From: Flavobacterium sp.
Lineage (GTDB): Bacteria; Bacteroidota; Bacteroidia; Flavobacteriales; Flavobacteriaceae
Reading direction: 5' to 3'
Assembly (NCBI RefSeq): GCF_017744675.1
Contig: NZ_JAGIAV010000001.1
Location: 695,403-759,402 of the forward strand
Length of the DNA stretch: 64,000 bases
Both the position numbers and the translations under genes were made by a program. Shown here piece by piece: positions 5,760 through 13,938 of the stretch. The notes below the pieces were generated by a model that did no database searches, had not been told where the DNA came from, and saw only the letters and a program-made list of their open reading frames with translations. How positions within the stretch are numbered: position 1 is the first letter of the stretch; the number at the start of each line of letters is the position of its first letter.

Positions 5760-7910
5760 ATGGCTTCAATAAAAGTAAAACAACATGATATTAAAGATTG
5801 TGGCGCTGCTTGTCTTTCTTCTATCGGAAATTATTTCAAAGTTAATCTGCCTATAGCGAGAATTCGTCAATTTGCCCATACGGATAAACGCGGCACTAAT
5901 GTTTTAGGAATAATTGAAGCTGCAGAAAAGATGGGTTTCACAGCCAAAGGAGTTAAGGGCGGTTTAGATTCTTTAAATAAAATTCCGCTTCCAGCAATTG
6001 CTCATATTGTAATCAAAGAGCAATATCATCATTATGTGGTAATATACAAAGTCGAAAAAGCTAAAATCACGGTGATGGATCCAGGTTTTGGCAAAATGGA
6101 AGTTTATGCTTTGGAGGAATTTCAAAAAGTATGGTCTGGAGTTTTAATTCTCTTTGCACCAAATGATGATTTTAAAACAGTAAACGAAAAAACATCAGCC
6201 GTTAAAAGATTTTGGGATTTAATTCAGCCACATAAAACTATATTGATTCAGGCTTTAGTTGGAGCAGTTTTATATACTGTTCTAGGTTTGGCAATGTCAA
6301 TCTATATACAAAAAATAACAGATTATGTTTTGGTAGACGGCAATAAAAACCTGCTGAATTTATTAAGTATTTCGATGGTTGCCATTATTTTACTGCAAGT
6401 TTACATTGGCTCTCAAAAGAGCATTTTTGTGATGAAAACAGGACAGCTGATAGATGCTAAATTAATTTTGGGTTATTATAAACATTTACTGCATCTTCCT
6501 CAGCGTTTTTTTGATACGATGCAGATTGGTGAAATTATTTCGAGAATAAACGATGCGGTAAAAATTCGCTCTTTTATAAATGAAGTAGCGATTGAGATGA
6601 TTGTAAATGTCTTTATCGTATTTTTTTCATTTGCGTTAATGTTCACTTATTATTGGAAACTTGCTTTGATCATTCTTCTTGTAATTCCATTTTATGCTTT
6701 AATCTATTTTGCTCTGAATAAATTCAATAAAAAAGTGGAGCGAAACATTATGGAAAACATGGCAGAACTGCAAACACAATTGGTAGAAAGTATTACTCAT
6801 GTAAGAACTGTAAAAGAATTTGGAATCGAGGAGTTTTCAAATCTAAAAACAGAAAATAAGTTTGTAAAGCTTCTATTTACAACTTACAAATCGGGTTTGA
6901 ATACGATTTTTGCCAGTTCTTCAACACAATTTTTGGCTTCCATATTTACAGTTATTTTAATGTGGGCTGGAGCGGGTTATGTCATAGACAGAACAATTAC
7001 GCCTGGAGAGTTGTTTTCATTTTATGCTCTTATTGGCTATTTTACTTCGCCTGTAGCCTCTTTAATAAACATGAACAAAACAGCTCAAAATGCATTAATT
7101 GCTGCAGATAGACTTTTTGAAATCATGGATTTAGAAAGAGAGCAAACAGAAAATAAAATAGAACTGACAAAAGAAAATTTAGGAGATATAAAATTTGAAA
7201 ATGTTTCTTTTCGCTATGGATCTCGAGTAGAAGTTTTTAAGAATTTTAATGCGGTATTCAAGAAAAATCAAACAACGGCTATTGTTGGAGAAAGTGGAAG
7301 CGGGAAAACGACTTTAATTTCATTGTTGCAAAATCTTTATCCGATAAAAGAAGGTAAAATCAATATAGGAGATTTTGATCTCCAGTTTGTTCATTACAAG
7401 AGTTTAAGAGAAATTGTTGGTGTTATTCCCCAACAGCTTAATTTGTTTTCTGGAAATATTATAGAAAACATTGCTTTAGGGGAATCTTTTCCTAATATTC
7501 AAAGAATTTTAGAGCTTTCAAAACAGCTTGGAATTTATGAGTTTGTAGAAAAATTGCCCAATGGTTTTGAAACTCAAATTGGCGAGAATGGAGCAATGCT
7601 TTCTGGCGGGCAAAAACAAAGAATTGCAATTGCCCGAGCACTTTATAAAAATCCTGAAATTTTATTAATGGATGAAGCGACATCATCACTCGATACACAT
7701 TCAGAGAAAATTGTAAAAGAGGTTATCGATAATTTTAAATTATCAGGAAAAACTATAATTGTTATAGCGCATCGTTTGAGTACAATTGCAAACGCTGATA
7801 CTATTTTGGTAATGAAAAGCGGAACAATTGTAGAGTCTGGAAATCATTCTGATTTATTGGAACAAAAATCAGAATATTATAATCTGTGGAATAAACAGAA
7901 TTTGCTATAA
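5760..7910 (+). CDS. Peptidase-containing ABC transporter (C39 peptidase, PCAT)
   Basis: A bifunctional exporter of 716 residues that removes double-glycine leaders and exports the core. An N-terminal C39 peptidase has Gln8 and Cys14 in KQHDIKDCGAACL, a His in YHHYVVIYK and an Asp in VMDPGFG, so the active site looks complete. Six-helix membrane domain follows at about residues 160-440. The ABC domain has Walker A GESGSGKTT, signature LSGGQKQR and Walker B LLMDEATSSLD. It is the only C39 enzyme in the window and thus the natural processor for all five GG precursors. Copy C of the leader repeat follows 26 bp later. Confidence 0.93.
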   Translation: MASIKVKQHDIKDCGAACLSSIGNYFKVNLPIARIRQFAHTDKRGTNVLGIIEAAEKMGFTAKGVKGGLDSLNKIPLPAIAHIVIKEQYHHYVVIYKVEKAKITVMDPGFGKMEVYALEEFQKVWSGVLILFAPNDDFKTVNEKTSAVKRFWDLIQPHKTILIQALVGAVLYTVLGLAMSIYIQKITDYVLVDGNKNLLNLLSISMVAIILLQVYIGSQKSIFVMKTGQLIDAKLILGYYKHLLHLPQRFFDTMQIGEIISRINDAVKIRSFINEVAIEMIVNVFIVFFSFALMFTYYWKLALIILLVIPFYALIYFALNKFNKKVERNIMENMAELQTQLVESITHVRTVKEFGIEEFSNLKTENKFVKLLFTTYKSGLNTIFASSSTQFLASIFTVILMWAGAGYVIDRTITPGELFSFYALIGYFTSPVASLINMNKTAQNALIAADRLFEIMDLEREQTENKIELTKENLGDIKFENVSFRYGSRVEVFKNFNAVFKKNQTTAIVGESGSGKTTLISLLQNLYPIKEGKINIGDFDLQFVHYKSLREIVGVIPQQLNLFSGNIIENIALGESFPNIQRILELSKQLGIYEFVEKLPNGFETQIGENGAMLSGGQKQRIAIARALYKNPEILLMDEATSSLDTHSEKIVKEVIDNFKLSGKTIIVIAHRLSTIANADTILVMKSGTIVESGNHSDLLEQKSEYYNLWNKQNLL

Positions 7911-7936
7911 GATTCGAAGAAAAAATAATGTTTTTC

Positions 7937-8049
7937 AACTTCCGTCCAATTTTATTAGACGGAACTATGATAAGTTTGTTATAACAAAATGATTCTCGAG
8001 AAAATGGTTTTGTTTAAAACATTTAATTAATTTTTTAAAACATTACATT
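7937..8049 (+). promoter_or_regulatory. 113-bp precursor leader, copy C
   Basis: The most diverged copy, yet still exactly 113 bp to the ATG. It keeps TCCGTC...GACGGA with one stem mismatch, the -7 candidate TAAGTTTG (7971-7978), and a CAAAA/TTTTG hairpin around ATTCTCGAGAA. Conserved length and structured segments, with drift elsewhere, favour a functional control element over a recent passive duplication. It reads NFRPILLDGTMISLL in frame, again without an HTH gene upstream. Confidence 0.6.
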
Positions 8050-8184
8050 ATGAATTTAGAAGTAGTAAATTTAGAAGATCTTGGCTTAGCTGAGCTAAGT
8101 ATACAAGAGTCGCAAGAAGTAGAAGGCGGAATATGGCCTATAATTTTAATAGGATTGTTATTGTATTCTACAAATGCATATTAG
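8050..8184 (+). CDS. Double-glycine leader peptide precursor 5
   Basis: A 44-residue precursor. The 27-residue leader, MNLEVVNLEDLGLAELSIQE then SQEVEGG, is close to that of precursor 3. The 17-residue core is short, hydrophobic and has no Cys (IWPIILIGLLLYSTNAY). It sits downstream of the exporter and just before the second ABC transporter, with leader copy C upstream and a terminator 8 bp after its stop, so it is probably a monocistronic unit. The short core may be a signal peptide rather than a toxin. Confidence 0.75.
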   Translation: MNLEVVNLEDLGLAELSIQESQEVEGGIWPIILIGLLLYSTNAY

Positions 8185-8192
8185 CAATAAAG

Positions 8193-8220
8193 AGCAGGGA
8201 TTAAGTCCCTGCTTGTTTTT
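8193..8220 (+). terminator. Rho-independent terminator after precursor 5
   Basis: AGCAGGGA and TCCCTGCT form a perfect 8-bp stem with a 5-nt loop, followed by TGTTTTT. It separates the precursor 5 transcript from the ABC permease gene that starts at 8229. Confidence 0.85.
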
Positions 8221-8228
8221 AATTATCA

Positions 8229-9131
8229 ATGATACAAATTCTCAAATATTTAATTTTAATAAGATTTAGAAAAATTCTACCTAAAGATGATCATTTAGGA
8301 ATTATCTTGCTTTTGCTTTTTTATGCTACTGTAGTATATTTTTTAAATAGAATTTTTCCAAAATATCCTTATTTGTTTTTAGTATTTGCGTTAGAGTTGG
8401 TTTTTTCTCATCAAAACAGAAAGGATTTTGATTTATTAAAAAAAAATAGAAAATATAGGCTTTTATTAATTCTTGAATATTTGATATATAGTTTTCCTTT
8501 TCTATTAGTTTACTTCGTAAATAAAAGATTTGATGTTTTTTTTATTCACCTCTCAATACTTCTTTTGTTGATTTTATTACCAAAAGTTGAGTATGGAACT
8601 TTTAAATACCCATTTAGATTAATTGATCCGTTTTGGCATATTTCTTTTAGAAAAAACAAACTCATTATTTTTATTCCGCTTGTTATTTTCCTTAATTTTT
8701 TGGGAAGTGAATACCATAATGAAAATCTGAATATCTCAACTTTATTAATTGTATCTATTGTTAGTTCCTGGTCATCATTTAATAGAGAAGAACATATACA
8801 TTTAAAAATGAATACATTTAACCCAAAAAAATATTTGCTAAAACAAATTCAAGCTACTTTAACAAACACTTTTATTCTAAATATCGCCTTAATTATTTGC
8901 TTCATCATTTTTAAAAAGTGGAATTTATTACTATTCATACCAATTGTTTTTGTTTTTCCTTTGATAAGCATTTTATTCAAATATACTTTTTTTTCTAATC
9001 CATTATTGCAACAAATATTTTTTGCTTTTTTTATTGGAACTGCACAAACAGGATTGCCATTTTTGGTTTTACCTTTTTTATATTATAAGTCTATAAAAAC
9101 AATAAATAATTTGAAGAATGTTGAAGATTAG
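8229..9131 (+). CDS. Multi-pass membrane protein, probable ABC permease
   Basis: A 300-residue protein with about eight hydrophobic segments and basic loops and no recognised catalytic motif. It overlaps the start of the ATPase gene by 14 bp, the usual arrangement for a permease with its ATP-binding partner. In lantibiotic and bacteriocin loci such two-gene transporters pump the peptide away from the producer's membrane, so self-protection is a sensible hypothesis. The family could not be named from sequence. It starts at ATG 8229, directly after a terminator. Confidence 0.7.
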   Translation: MIQILKYLILIRFRKILPKDDHLGIILLLLFYATVVYFLNRIFPKYPYLFLVFALELVFSHQNRKDFDLLKKNRKYRLLLILEYLIYSFPFLLVYFVNKRFDVFFIHLSILLLLILLPKVEYGTFKYPFRLIDPFWHISFRKNKLIIFIPLVIFLNFLGSEYHNENLNISTLLIVSIVSSWSSFNREEHIHLKMNTFNPKKYLLKQIQATLTNTFILNIALIICFIIFKKWNLLLFIPIVFVFPLISILFKYTFFSNPLLQQIFFAFFIGTAQTGLPFLVLPFLYYKSIKTINNLKNVED

Positions 9132-9750
9132 TATAAAAGAAAAATCTTTTGGAAAGAAGATTATTTTGCAGGATGTTGATTTACATATTTTGGAAAGTGG
9201 TATATATGGCATTGTAGGCAAAAATGGGGAAGGAAAAACTACGTTGTTTAAATGTATTGTAGGGCTTACGAATTTTCAAGGAAAAATAGTCTATAATAAT
9301 TTTCCATTGAAAAACAATGATATTGCTTTTATCCCAACCGAAGTGCCAATTTATAATGAATTGACAGCAAATGAATTTTCTGTTTTTTATAAAGAATTGC
9401 TAGATCTAAAAACCACTCATAAAATTGATTTATTTGACGTTCCTAATAACAAACTTATTAAAACCTTTTCGACTGGAATGAAAAAGAAAGCATATATGAA
9501 TGCTGTATTTCAAAAAAATTATAATGTATATATTTTTGATGAGCCATTTAACGGGCTTGATTTACAATCGAATTATTTGTTAATGAATTACATTAGAGAA
9601 CTTTCGAAAATTAGTATCGTTTTAATTTCTTCTCATATTTTAGAAATCCTATATAAAGACTGCGATAAAATTTTTCTCTTGAAAGATAAAAACGTACAGG
9701 CGTTTGAAAAAAAGGACTTTTCACAAATAGAGAAAAAACTTTTTAGCTGA
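9118..9750 (+). CDS. ABC transporter ATP-binding protein
   Basis: An ATPase of 210 residues. Walker A is GKNGEGKTT (about residues 35-43), a degenerate signature STGMKKK replaces the common LSGGQ, and Walker B is YIFDEPFNGLD with an H-loop in ISSHILE. It resembles the BcrA-like group of drug and bacteriocin resistance ATPases. The ATG at 9118 lies inside the 3' end of the permease gene. It is the last gene of the accessory cluster; AT content is very high throughout, as in the precursors. Confidence 0.88.
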   Translation: MLKISIKEKSFGKKIILQDVDLHILESGIYGIVGKNGEGKTTLFKCIVGLTNFQGKIVYNNFPLKNNDIAFIPTEVPIYNELTANEFSVFYKELLDLKTTHKIDLFDVPNNKLIKTFSTGMKKKAYMNAVFQKNYNVYIFDEPFNGLDLQSNYLLMNYIRELSKISIVLISSHILEILYKDCDKIFLLKDKNVQAFEKKDFSQIEKKLFS

Positions 9751-9890
9751 TTTTTAAAATAGAATGTGATTTAAATGTTTGTTAATAAATAAACATTTCG
9801 ATTTCTCGTTTTAGCAAGATACCGTAACTTTACTTTTTATAAAATTTTGCTCATTTCGAGCATTAAAAATCCACTAAAAGTTACAAGTCT

Positions 9891-10961
9891 ATGGCAACGA
9901 AATTATTTTCTCCGCTCATCATAAAAAAAATCACTTTAAAAAATAGAATCGCGATCTCGCCGATGTGTCAGTATTCTGCAATTGACGGATTTGCAAACGA
10001 TTGGCATCTTGTTCATTTAGGAAGTCGTGCCACAGGTGGCGCAGGACTTATTATTCAGGAAGCAACTGCGGTTTCTCCAGAAGCTAGAATTTCTCCTTCC
10101 GATCTTGGAATTTGGAAAGACGAACATATCGAAAAATTAAAACAAATCAATGCGTTTATTGTTTCTCAGAATTCGATTCCTGGAATTCAGTTGGCTCATG
10201 CTGGACGAAAAGCAAGTGTTTCGGCTCCTTGGTTGGGAAATAAAAAATTAGATTTCGCTCAAGGCGGATGGCAGACTGTTGCGCCAAGTGCGATTCCGTA
10301 TCATGAAGGAGAACCATTTCTTCCGGAAGCTTTGGACAAAAACGGAATCCAAAAAGTAATTTCAGATTTTAAAACTGCAACCAAAAGAGTAGTCGAAGCA
10401 GGATATCAGGTTGTAGAAATTCATGCCGCTCATGGTTATTTATTACACCAATTTCTATCGCCTTTAACCAATGTACGAACAGACGAATACGGAGGAAGTT
10501 TTGAAAACAGAATTCGTTTTACTTTAGAAGTTGTAGAAGCAGTTCAGTCAGAATGGCCTTCAGATTTGCCGTTAATTGTTCGTATTTCAGCGACCGATTG
10601 GGCAGAAAATGGTTGGAATCCAGAAGAATCTGTGCAGCTTTCTAAAATATTAAAAGAAAAAGGAGTAGATTTAATAGATGTTTCGTCAGGCGGATTGGTT
10701 TCGCATCAAAAAATAACATTGGGTCCTGGGTATCAAGTTCCTTTTGCAGAAAAAATAAAACAAGAAGCTAATATTGCAACGGGAGCTGTTGGACTTATTA
10801 CGGAAGCAAAACAGGCGGAGGAAATTTTAAATTTGGATCAAGCCGATTTAATTTTATTCGCAAGAGAATCTTTGAGAAATCCGAATTTGCCTCTAGATTT
10901 CGCCAAAGCATTAAACGACGATATTCAATGGCCAAAACAATACGAAAGAGCTAAACTTTAA
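9891..10961 (+). CDS. Old yellow enzyme family NADH:flavin oxidoreductase
   Basis: An FMN-dependent ene-reductase of 356 residues, YqjM/NamA-like. An N-terminal LFSPLIIKKITLKNRIAISP is followed by MCQYSAIDGFANDWHLVHLG, the Q-L-A-H-A-G-R-K substrate/flavin segment near residue 105, HAAHGYLLHQFLSPLTN near 175, and a C-terminal ARESLRNPN. It probably reduces activated C=C bonds of enones using NAD(P)H. Start ATG 9891. It stands alone after the peptide cluster and is followed by a palindromic repeat. Confidence 0.92.
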   Translation: MATKLFSPLIIKKITLKNRIAISPMCQYSAIDGFANDWHLVHLGSRATGGAGLIIQEATAVSPEARISPSDLGIWKDEHIEKLKQINAFIVSQNSIPGIQLAHAGRKASVSAPWLGNKKLDFAQGGWQTVAPSAIPYHEGEPFLPEALDKNGIQKVISDFKTATKRVVEAGYQVVEIHAAHGYLLHQFLSPLTNVRTDEYGGSFENRIRFTLEVVEAVQSEWPSDLPLIVRISATDWAENGWNPEESVQLSKILKEKGVDLIDVSSGGLVSHQKITLGPGYQVPFAEKIKQEANIATGAVGLITEAKQAEEILNLDQADLILFARESLRNPNLPLDFAKALNDDIQWPKQYERAKL

Positions 10962-10967
10962 AATGTT

Positions 10968-11048
10968 TTTGCCACGAATTGCACGAATTAACACAAATCA
11001 ATGAGTATAAAATTTTAATTCGTGGAAATTTGTGCAATTCGTGGCAAA
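10968..11048. repeat. Palindromic intergenic repeat (TTTGCCACGAATT family)
   Basis: The left arm begins TTTGCCACGAATTGCAC and the right arm is its near-perfect reverse complement over about 22 bp. The centre has further ATTCGTG words. A second member is at 49700-49749. As RNA it would form a long hairpin, so it may end transcription or protect the mRNA end of the OYE gene. Confidence 0.75.
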
Positions 11049-11064
11049 CAAAAAAACTAAACCA

Positions 11065-12108
11065 ATGCAGAAGATAAGAACAGCATTATTATCATATGGA
11101 ATGTCGGGAAAGGTTTTCCACGCTCCGTTTTTGGATATTCACGAAGGATTTGAATTATTAGGTTCTTGGGAGAGAAGCAAAAAATTAATTCAAGAAGATT
11201 ATCCATACGTAAAAAGTTATGCCTCGCTAGACGAATTATTAAGCGACGATGTCGATTTGGTAATTGTAAACACGCCAGTTGGAACGCATTACGAATATGC
11301 AAAAAAAGCGCTTTTAGCAGGCAAACATGCTGTTGTCGAAAAAGCGTTTACCACAACGGCGGCTGAAGCAAAAGAGTTGGCTAAAATTGCCAAAGAAAAA
11401 AATTTAAAACTGGCTGTTTTCCAAAATAGAAGATGGGACAGCGATTTTAAAACCGTAAAAAAAGTAATTGATGATGGTGTTTTAGGAGATTTAGTAGAAG
11501 CTGAATTTCATTTTGACCGATACAATCCGTTATTGAGTCCAAAAGCGCATAAAGAAACGGCAAACGATGGTGCAGGAGTTCTAAAAGATTTAGGGCCTCA
11601 TATTATAGATCAGGCGATAAGTCTGTTTGGCTGTCCGAAAGCCGTTTTTGGAGACATTCGTGTAACCAGAGAAAATTCGGTTGTAGACGATTGGATCGAT
11701 TTATCATTGTTTTACGCCAATTTCAGAGTCCGTTTAAAAGCAGGTTTTTTTGTACGCGAAGCCAATCCTGCGTATACACTGCACGGAAAAAAAGGTTCTT
11801 TCTTAAAACCGCGTGGAGATGTTCAGGAAGACGAGTTGAAAGTAGGCAAGAAACCCAATTTAGACTCTTGGGGAACAGAAGACGAAAGTCTTCAAGGGCT
11901 TTTGCATACCGAAATTGACGGTAAAATTGTGAGAGAAAAAATCCCAACGTTACAAGGTAATTATTTTAGTTTCTTTGATGGCGTTTATGATTCGATTGCC
12001 AACAATAAAAAAGAGCCTGTTACGGCAGACGAAGGCGTAAAAGTAATGCAGGTAATAGAAGCCGCAATTGCGAGTAATGCACAACAAAAAGTAATAGGTA
12101 TATCATAA
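11065..12108 (+). CDS. Gfo/Idh/MocA family NAD(P)-dependent oxidoreductase
   Basis: A sugar or polyol dehydrogenase-type enzyme of 347 residues. The N-terminal Rossmann segment is KIRTALLSYGMSGKVFHAPF, with EKAFTTTAAEAKELA and a DLGPHIIDQ motif further on (GxHxxD-type). The open frame extends back to 11032, but that part lies within the palindromic repeat, so ATG 11065 is preferred. Substrate cannot be told. It shares its strand with the OYE gene but is separated from it by the repeat. Confidence 0.88.
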   Translation: MQKIRTALLSYGMSGKVFHAPFLDIHEGFELLGSWERSKKLIQEDYPYVKSYASLDELLSDDVDLVIVNTPVGTHYEYAKKALLAGKHAVVEKAFTTTAAEAKELAKIAKEKNLKLAVFQNRRWDSDFKTVKKVIDDGVLGDLVEAEFHFDRYNPLLSPKAHKETANDGAGVLKDLGPHIIDQAISLFGCPKAVFGDIRVTRENSVVDDWIDLSLFYANFRVRLKAGFFVREANPAYTLHGKKGSFLKPRGDVQEDELKVGKKPNLDSWGTEDESLQGLLHTEIDGKIVREKIPTLQGNYFSFFDGVYDSIANNKKEPVTADEGVKVMQVIEAAIASNAQQKVIGIS

Positions 12109-12293
12109 CAACATTCCGTTAGGAATGTTTCGTCGGTAGCAAATGCCCATCGAGATATACGTTCCATAGGAACGTTTGGATTAAACATCATTTTTTAGCA
12201 TTAAATATCAAACGCTCCCACGGAACGTAAAAATATTGCGAACGATATCTGTTACCAACCAAATGTTTCTACGGAACAAGCGTACATTCATAT
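12109..12293. repeat. Cluster of short inverted repeats (GGAACGTTT family)
   Basis: This gap after the oxidoreductase contains repeated, partly inverted words: AACATTCC/GGAATGTT, ACGTTCCATAGGAACGT and CCCACGGAACGT, plus CAAATGTTTCTACGGAACAAG. Together they look like a compound palindromic element or several nested copies. I see no ORF. Confidence 0.55.
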
Positions 12294-12335
12294 AAAAAAA
12301 GGGGCAATCTTAAAATTTAGAATGCTCCTTTTTTG
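12294..12335 (+). terminator. Probable terminator
   Basis: AAGGGGCAATCTTAAA pairs imperfectly with TTTAGAATGCTCCTT, followed by a T-rich run ending TTTTTT. It would end transcripts from the oxidoreductase gene. From 12336 to 12523 there is only AT-rich sequence, with a possible -7 box TATTTTTG at 12492-12499 for the MFS gene. Confidence 0.65.
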
Positions 12336-12523
12336 TTTCAATAAAAAATGAAGCAGATTATAATTCTACTAAACCCGAAAAATTGTAATTTTAATAAGCA
12401 GAATTCAAATGAAAACCTTTGAATTTATAAACAATAACGTTGTATATTGTATATAAGCTCAGCCTTTATGCACTTTGACGAGCGTTTTTAGTATTTTTGA
12501 CAATATTCCAATACAAAATCAAT

Positions 12524-13744
12524 ATGCTGATAAACATTAATCCATTATCGCTTTTTCAGACCAAAGCCAAAATCAAGAAAGTATTTAGAGAAGCCAAAGC
12601 TTCGTATTTAAACCGAATTCGTTTTGCTGTTGGAATGTTTTATTTCGGAATGGGTTTGAGTTTTGCCACATGGGCCAGTAGAATTCCAGATATCAAAACT
12701 GCACTGCATTTAACGGAAGGCGATTTAGGTTCTATACTTTTTGCGCTTCCAGTTGGACAGCTTATTGTTATGCCTTTTTCAGGAAAAATGGTTACCAAAT
12801 TTGGCAGCCACCGCGTCTTGATTTTCTCTTTAATCATGTATGTTTTGTGCTTAATCAATTTAGGTTTGGCAACAACATCTTTGCAATTGTCATTAGGATT
12901 ATTTTTGTTTGGAGTGTTTGGAAACCTTGCCAATATTGCCGTAAACACGCAAGGCGTTTATACCGAAGTTTTGTTCAAAAAAACAATTATGTCATCTTTT
13001 CACGGCATGTGGAGTTTCGCTGGATTCACGGGCGCATTGGTAGGTTTAGGAATGCTGGCTTTAGATTTAAGTCCATTGCATCATTTTATGATTGTAGCCG
13101 GAATTGTTTTATTAATGGTGGCCTTTAACTTTAAATTTTTGGTTAGAGCCAAAGAAAAAGTAAAGCCAAAACCAGAAGGCAAAAAACTATTTGTAAAACC
13201 AGATACCGCTCTGCTTTGGCTAGGAGTAATCGGATTTTGCAGCATGGCTAGTGAAGGTGTAATGTTTGACTGGAGTGGTGTTTATTTTAAAGATATAGTA
13301 AAAGCGCCAGGACCATTGGTAGTTTTAGGTTATACTTCTTTTATGATTATGATGGCCAGCGGAAGATTTCTAGGCGACGGATTAATCAACAAATTTGGAC
13401 GCGAGCGTGTTATGCAAATTAGTGGTGTAATGATTTCGGCAGGACTTTTTACAGCTGTTTTTCTTCCTTATATTATTCCGTGTACGATTGCCTTTATGTT
13501 TGTAGGTTTGGGTGTTGCCACGATCGTTCCTACGGTTTATAGCATTGCGGGCAAGAACCCTACAGTGCCTGCGGGTGAAGCTTTAACAATTGTTTCGAGT
13601 GTGAGTTTCTTAGGTTTCTTAATGGGGCCTCCAGTAATTGGACATATTGCACAAAGTTTCGGATTACAGTTTTCTTTTGCCTTTATCGGAATTTTTGGTG
13701 TTCTAATTGCCTTTATGGTTTCTAAAATTAGAACTTCGGCCTAA
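12524..13744 (+). CDS. MFS transporter
   Basis: A permease of 406 residues with about 12 hydrophobic segments. The family signature loop appears as PFSGKMVTKFGSHR between helices 2 and 3, and GDGLINKFGRERV in the second half. MFS proteins of this type carry sugars or small solutes; the region MYFGMGLSFATWASRIPDIK-like near the start (FGMGLSFATWASRIPD) is typical of a group annotated as fucose-permease-like. A TTG at 12497 opens the same frame, but ATG 12524 is the likelier start. Monocistronic by appearance. Confidence 0.85.
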   Translation: MLININPLSLFQTKAKIKKVFREAKASYLNRIRFAVGMFYFGMGLSFATWASRIPDIKTALHLTEGDLGSILFALPVGQLIVMPFSGKMVTKFGSHRVLIFSLIMYVLCLINLGLATTSLQLSLGLFLFGVFGNLANIAVNTQGVYTEVLFKKTIMSSFHGMWSFAGFTGALVGLGMLALDLSPLHHFMIVAGIVLLMVAFNFKFLVRAKEKVKPKPEGKKLFVKPDTALLWLGVIGFCSMASEGVMFDWSGVYFKDIVKAPGPLVVLGYTSFMIMMASGRFLGDGLINKFGRERVMQISGVMISAGLFTAVFLPYIIPCTIAFMFVGLGVATIVPTVYSIAGKNPTVPAGEALTIVSSVSFLGFLMGPPVIGHIAQSFGLQFSFAFIGIFGVLIAFMVSKIRTSA

Positions 13745-13938
13745 CTCTTTCTTGATTAATATTTATTAAAATCAAATAATTTTGTAAGATTTTATTTAGT
13801 TTTTAAATATTTTGTCTATATTTGAATTGAAGCGATAGCTTTAGTTTTAAACGCTCTTTTTTCCAAAAACCAATTTTATCTTTTGAATGAAGGATTTCTA
13901 GATCCTAAGATTATTTTCAAAGTAAATTGGAATTTTTA

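Noticed and set aside
12497..12523. Upstream TTG start of the MFS gene
   Set aside because: The added nine residues overlap a likely -7 box (TATTTTTG), and an ATG follows at 12524.
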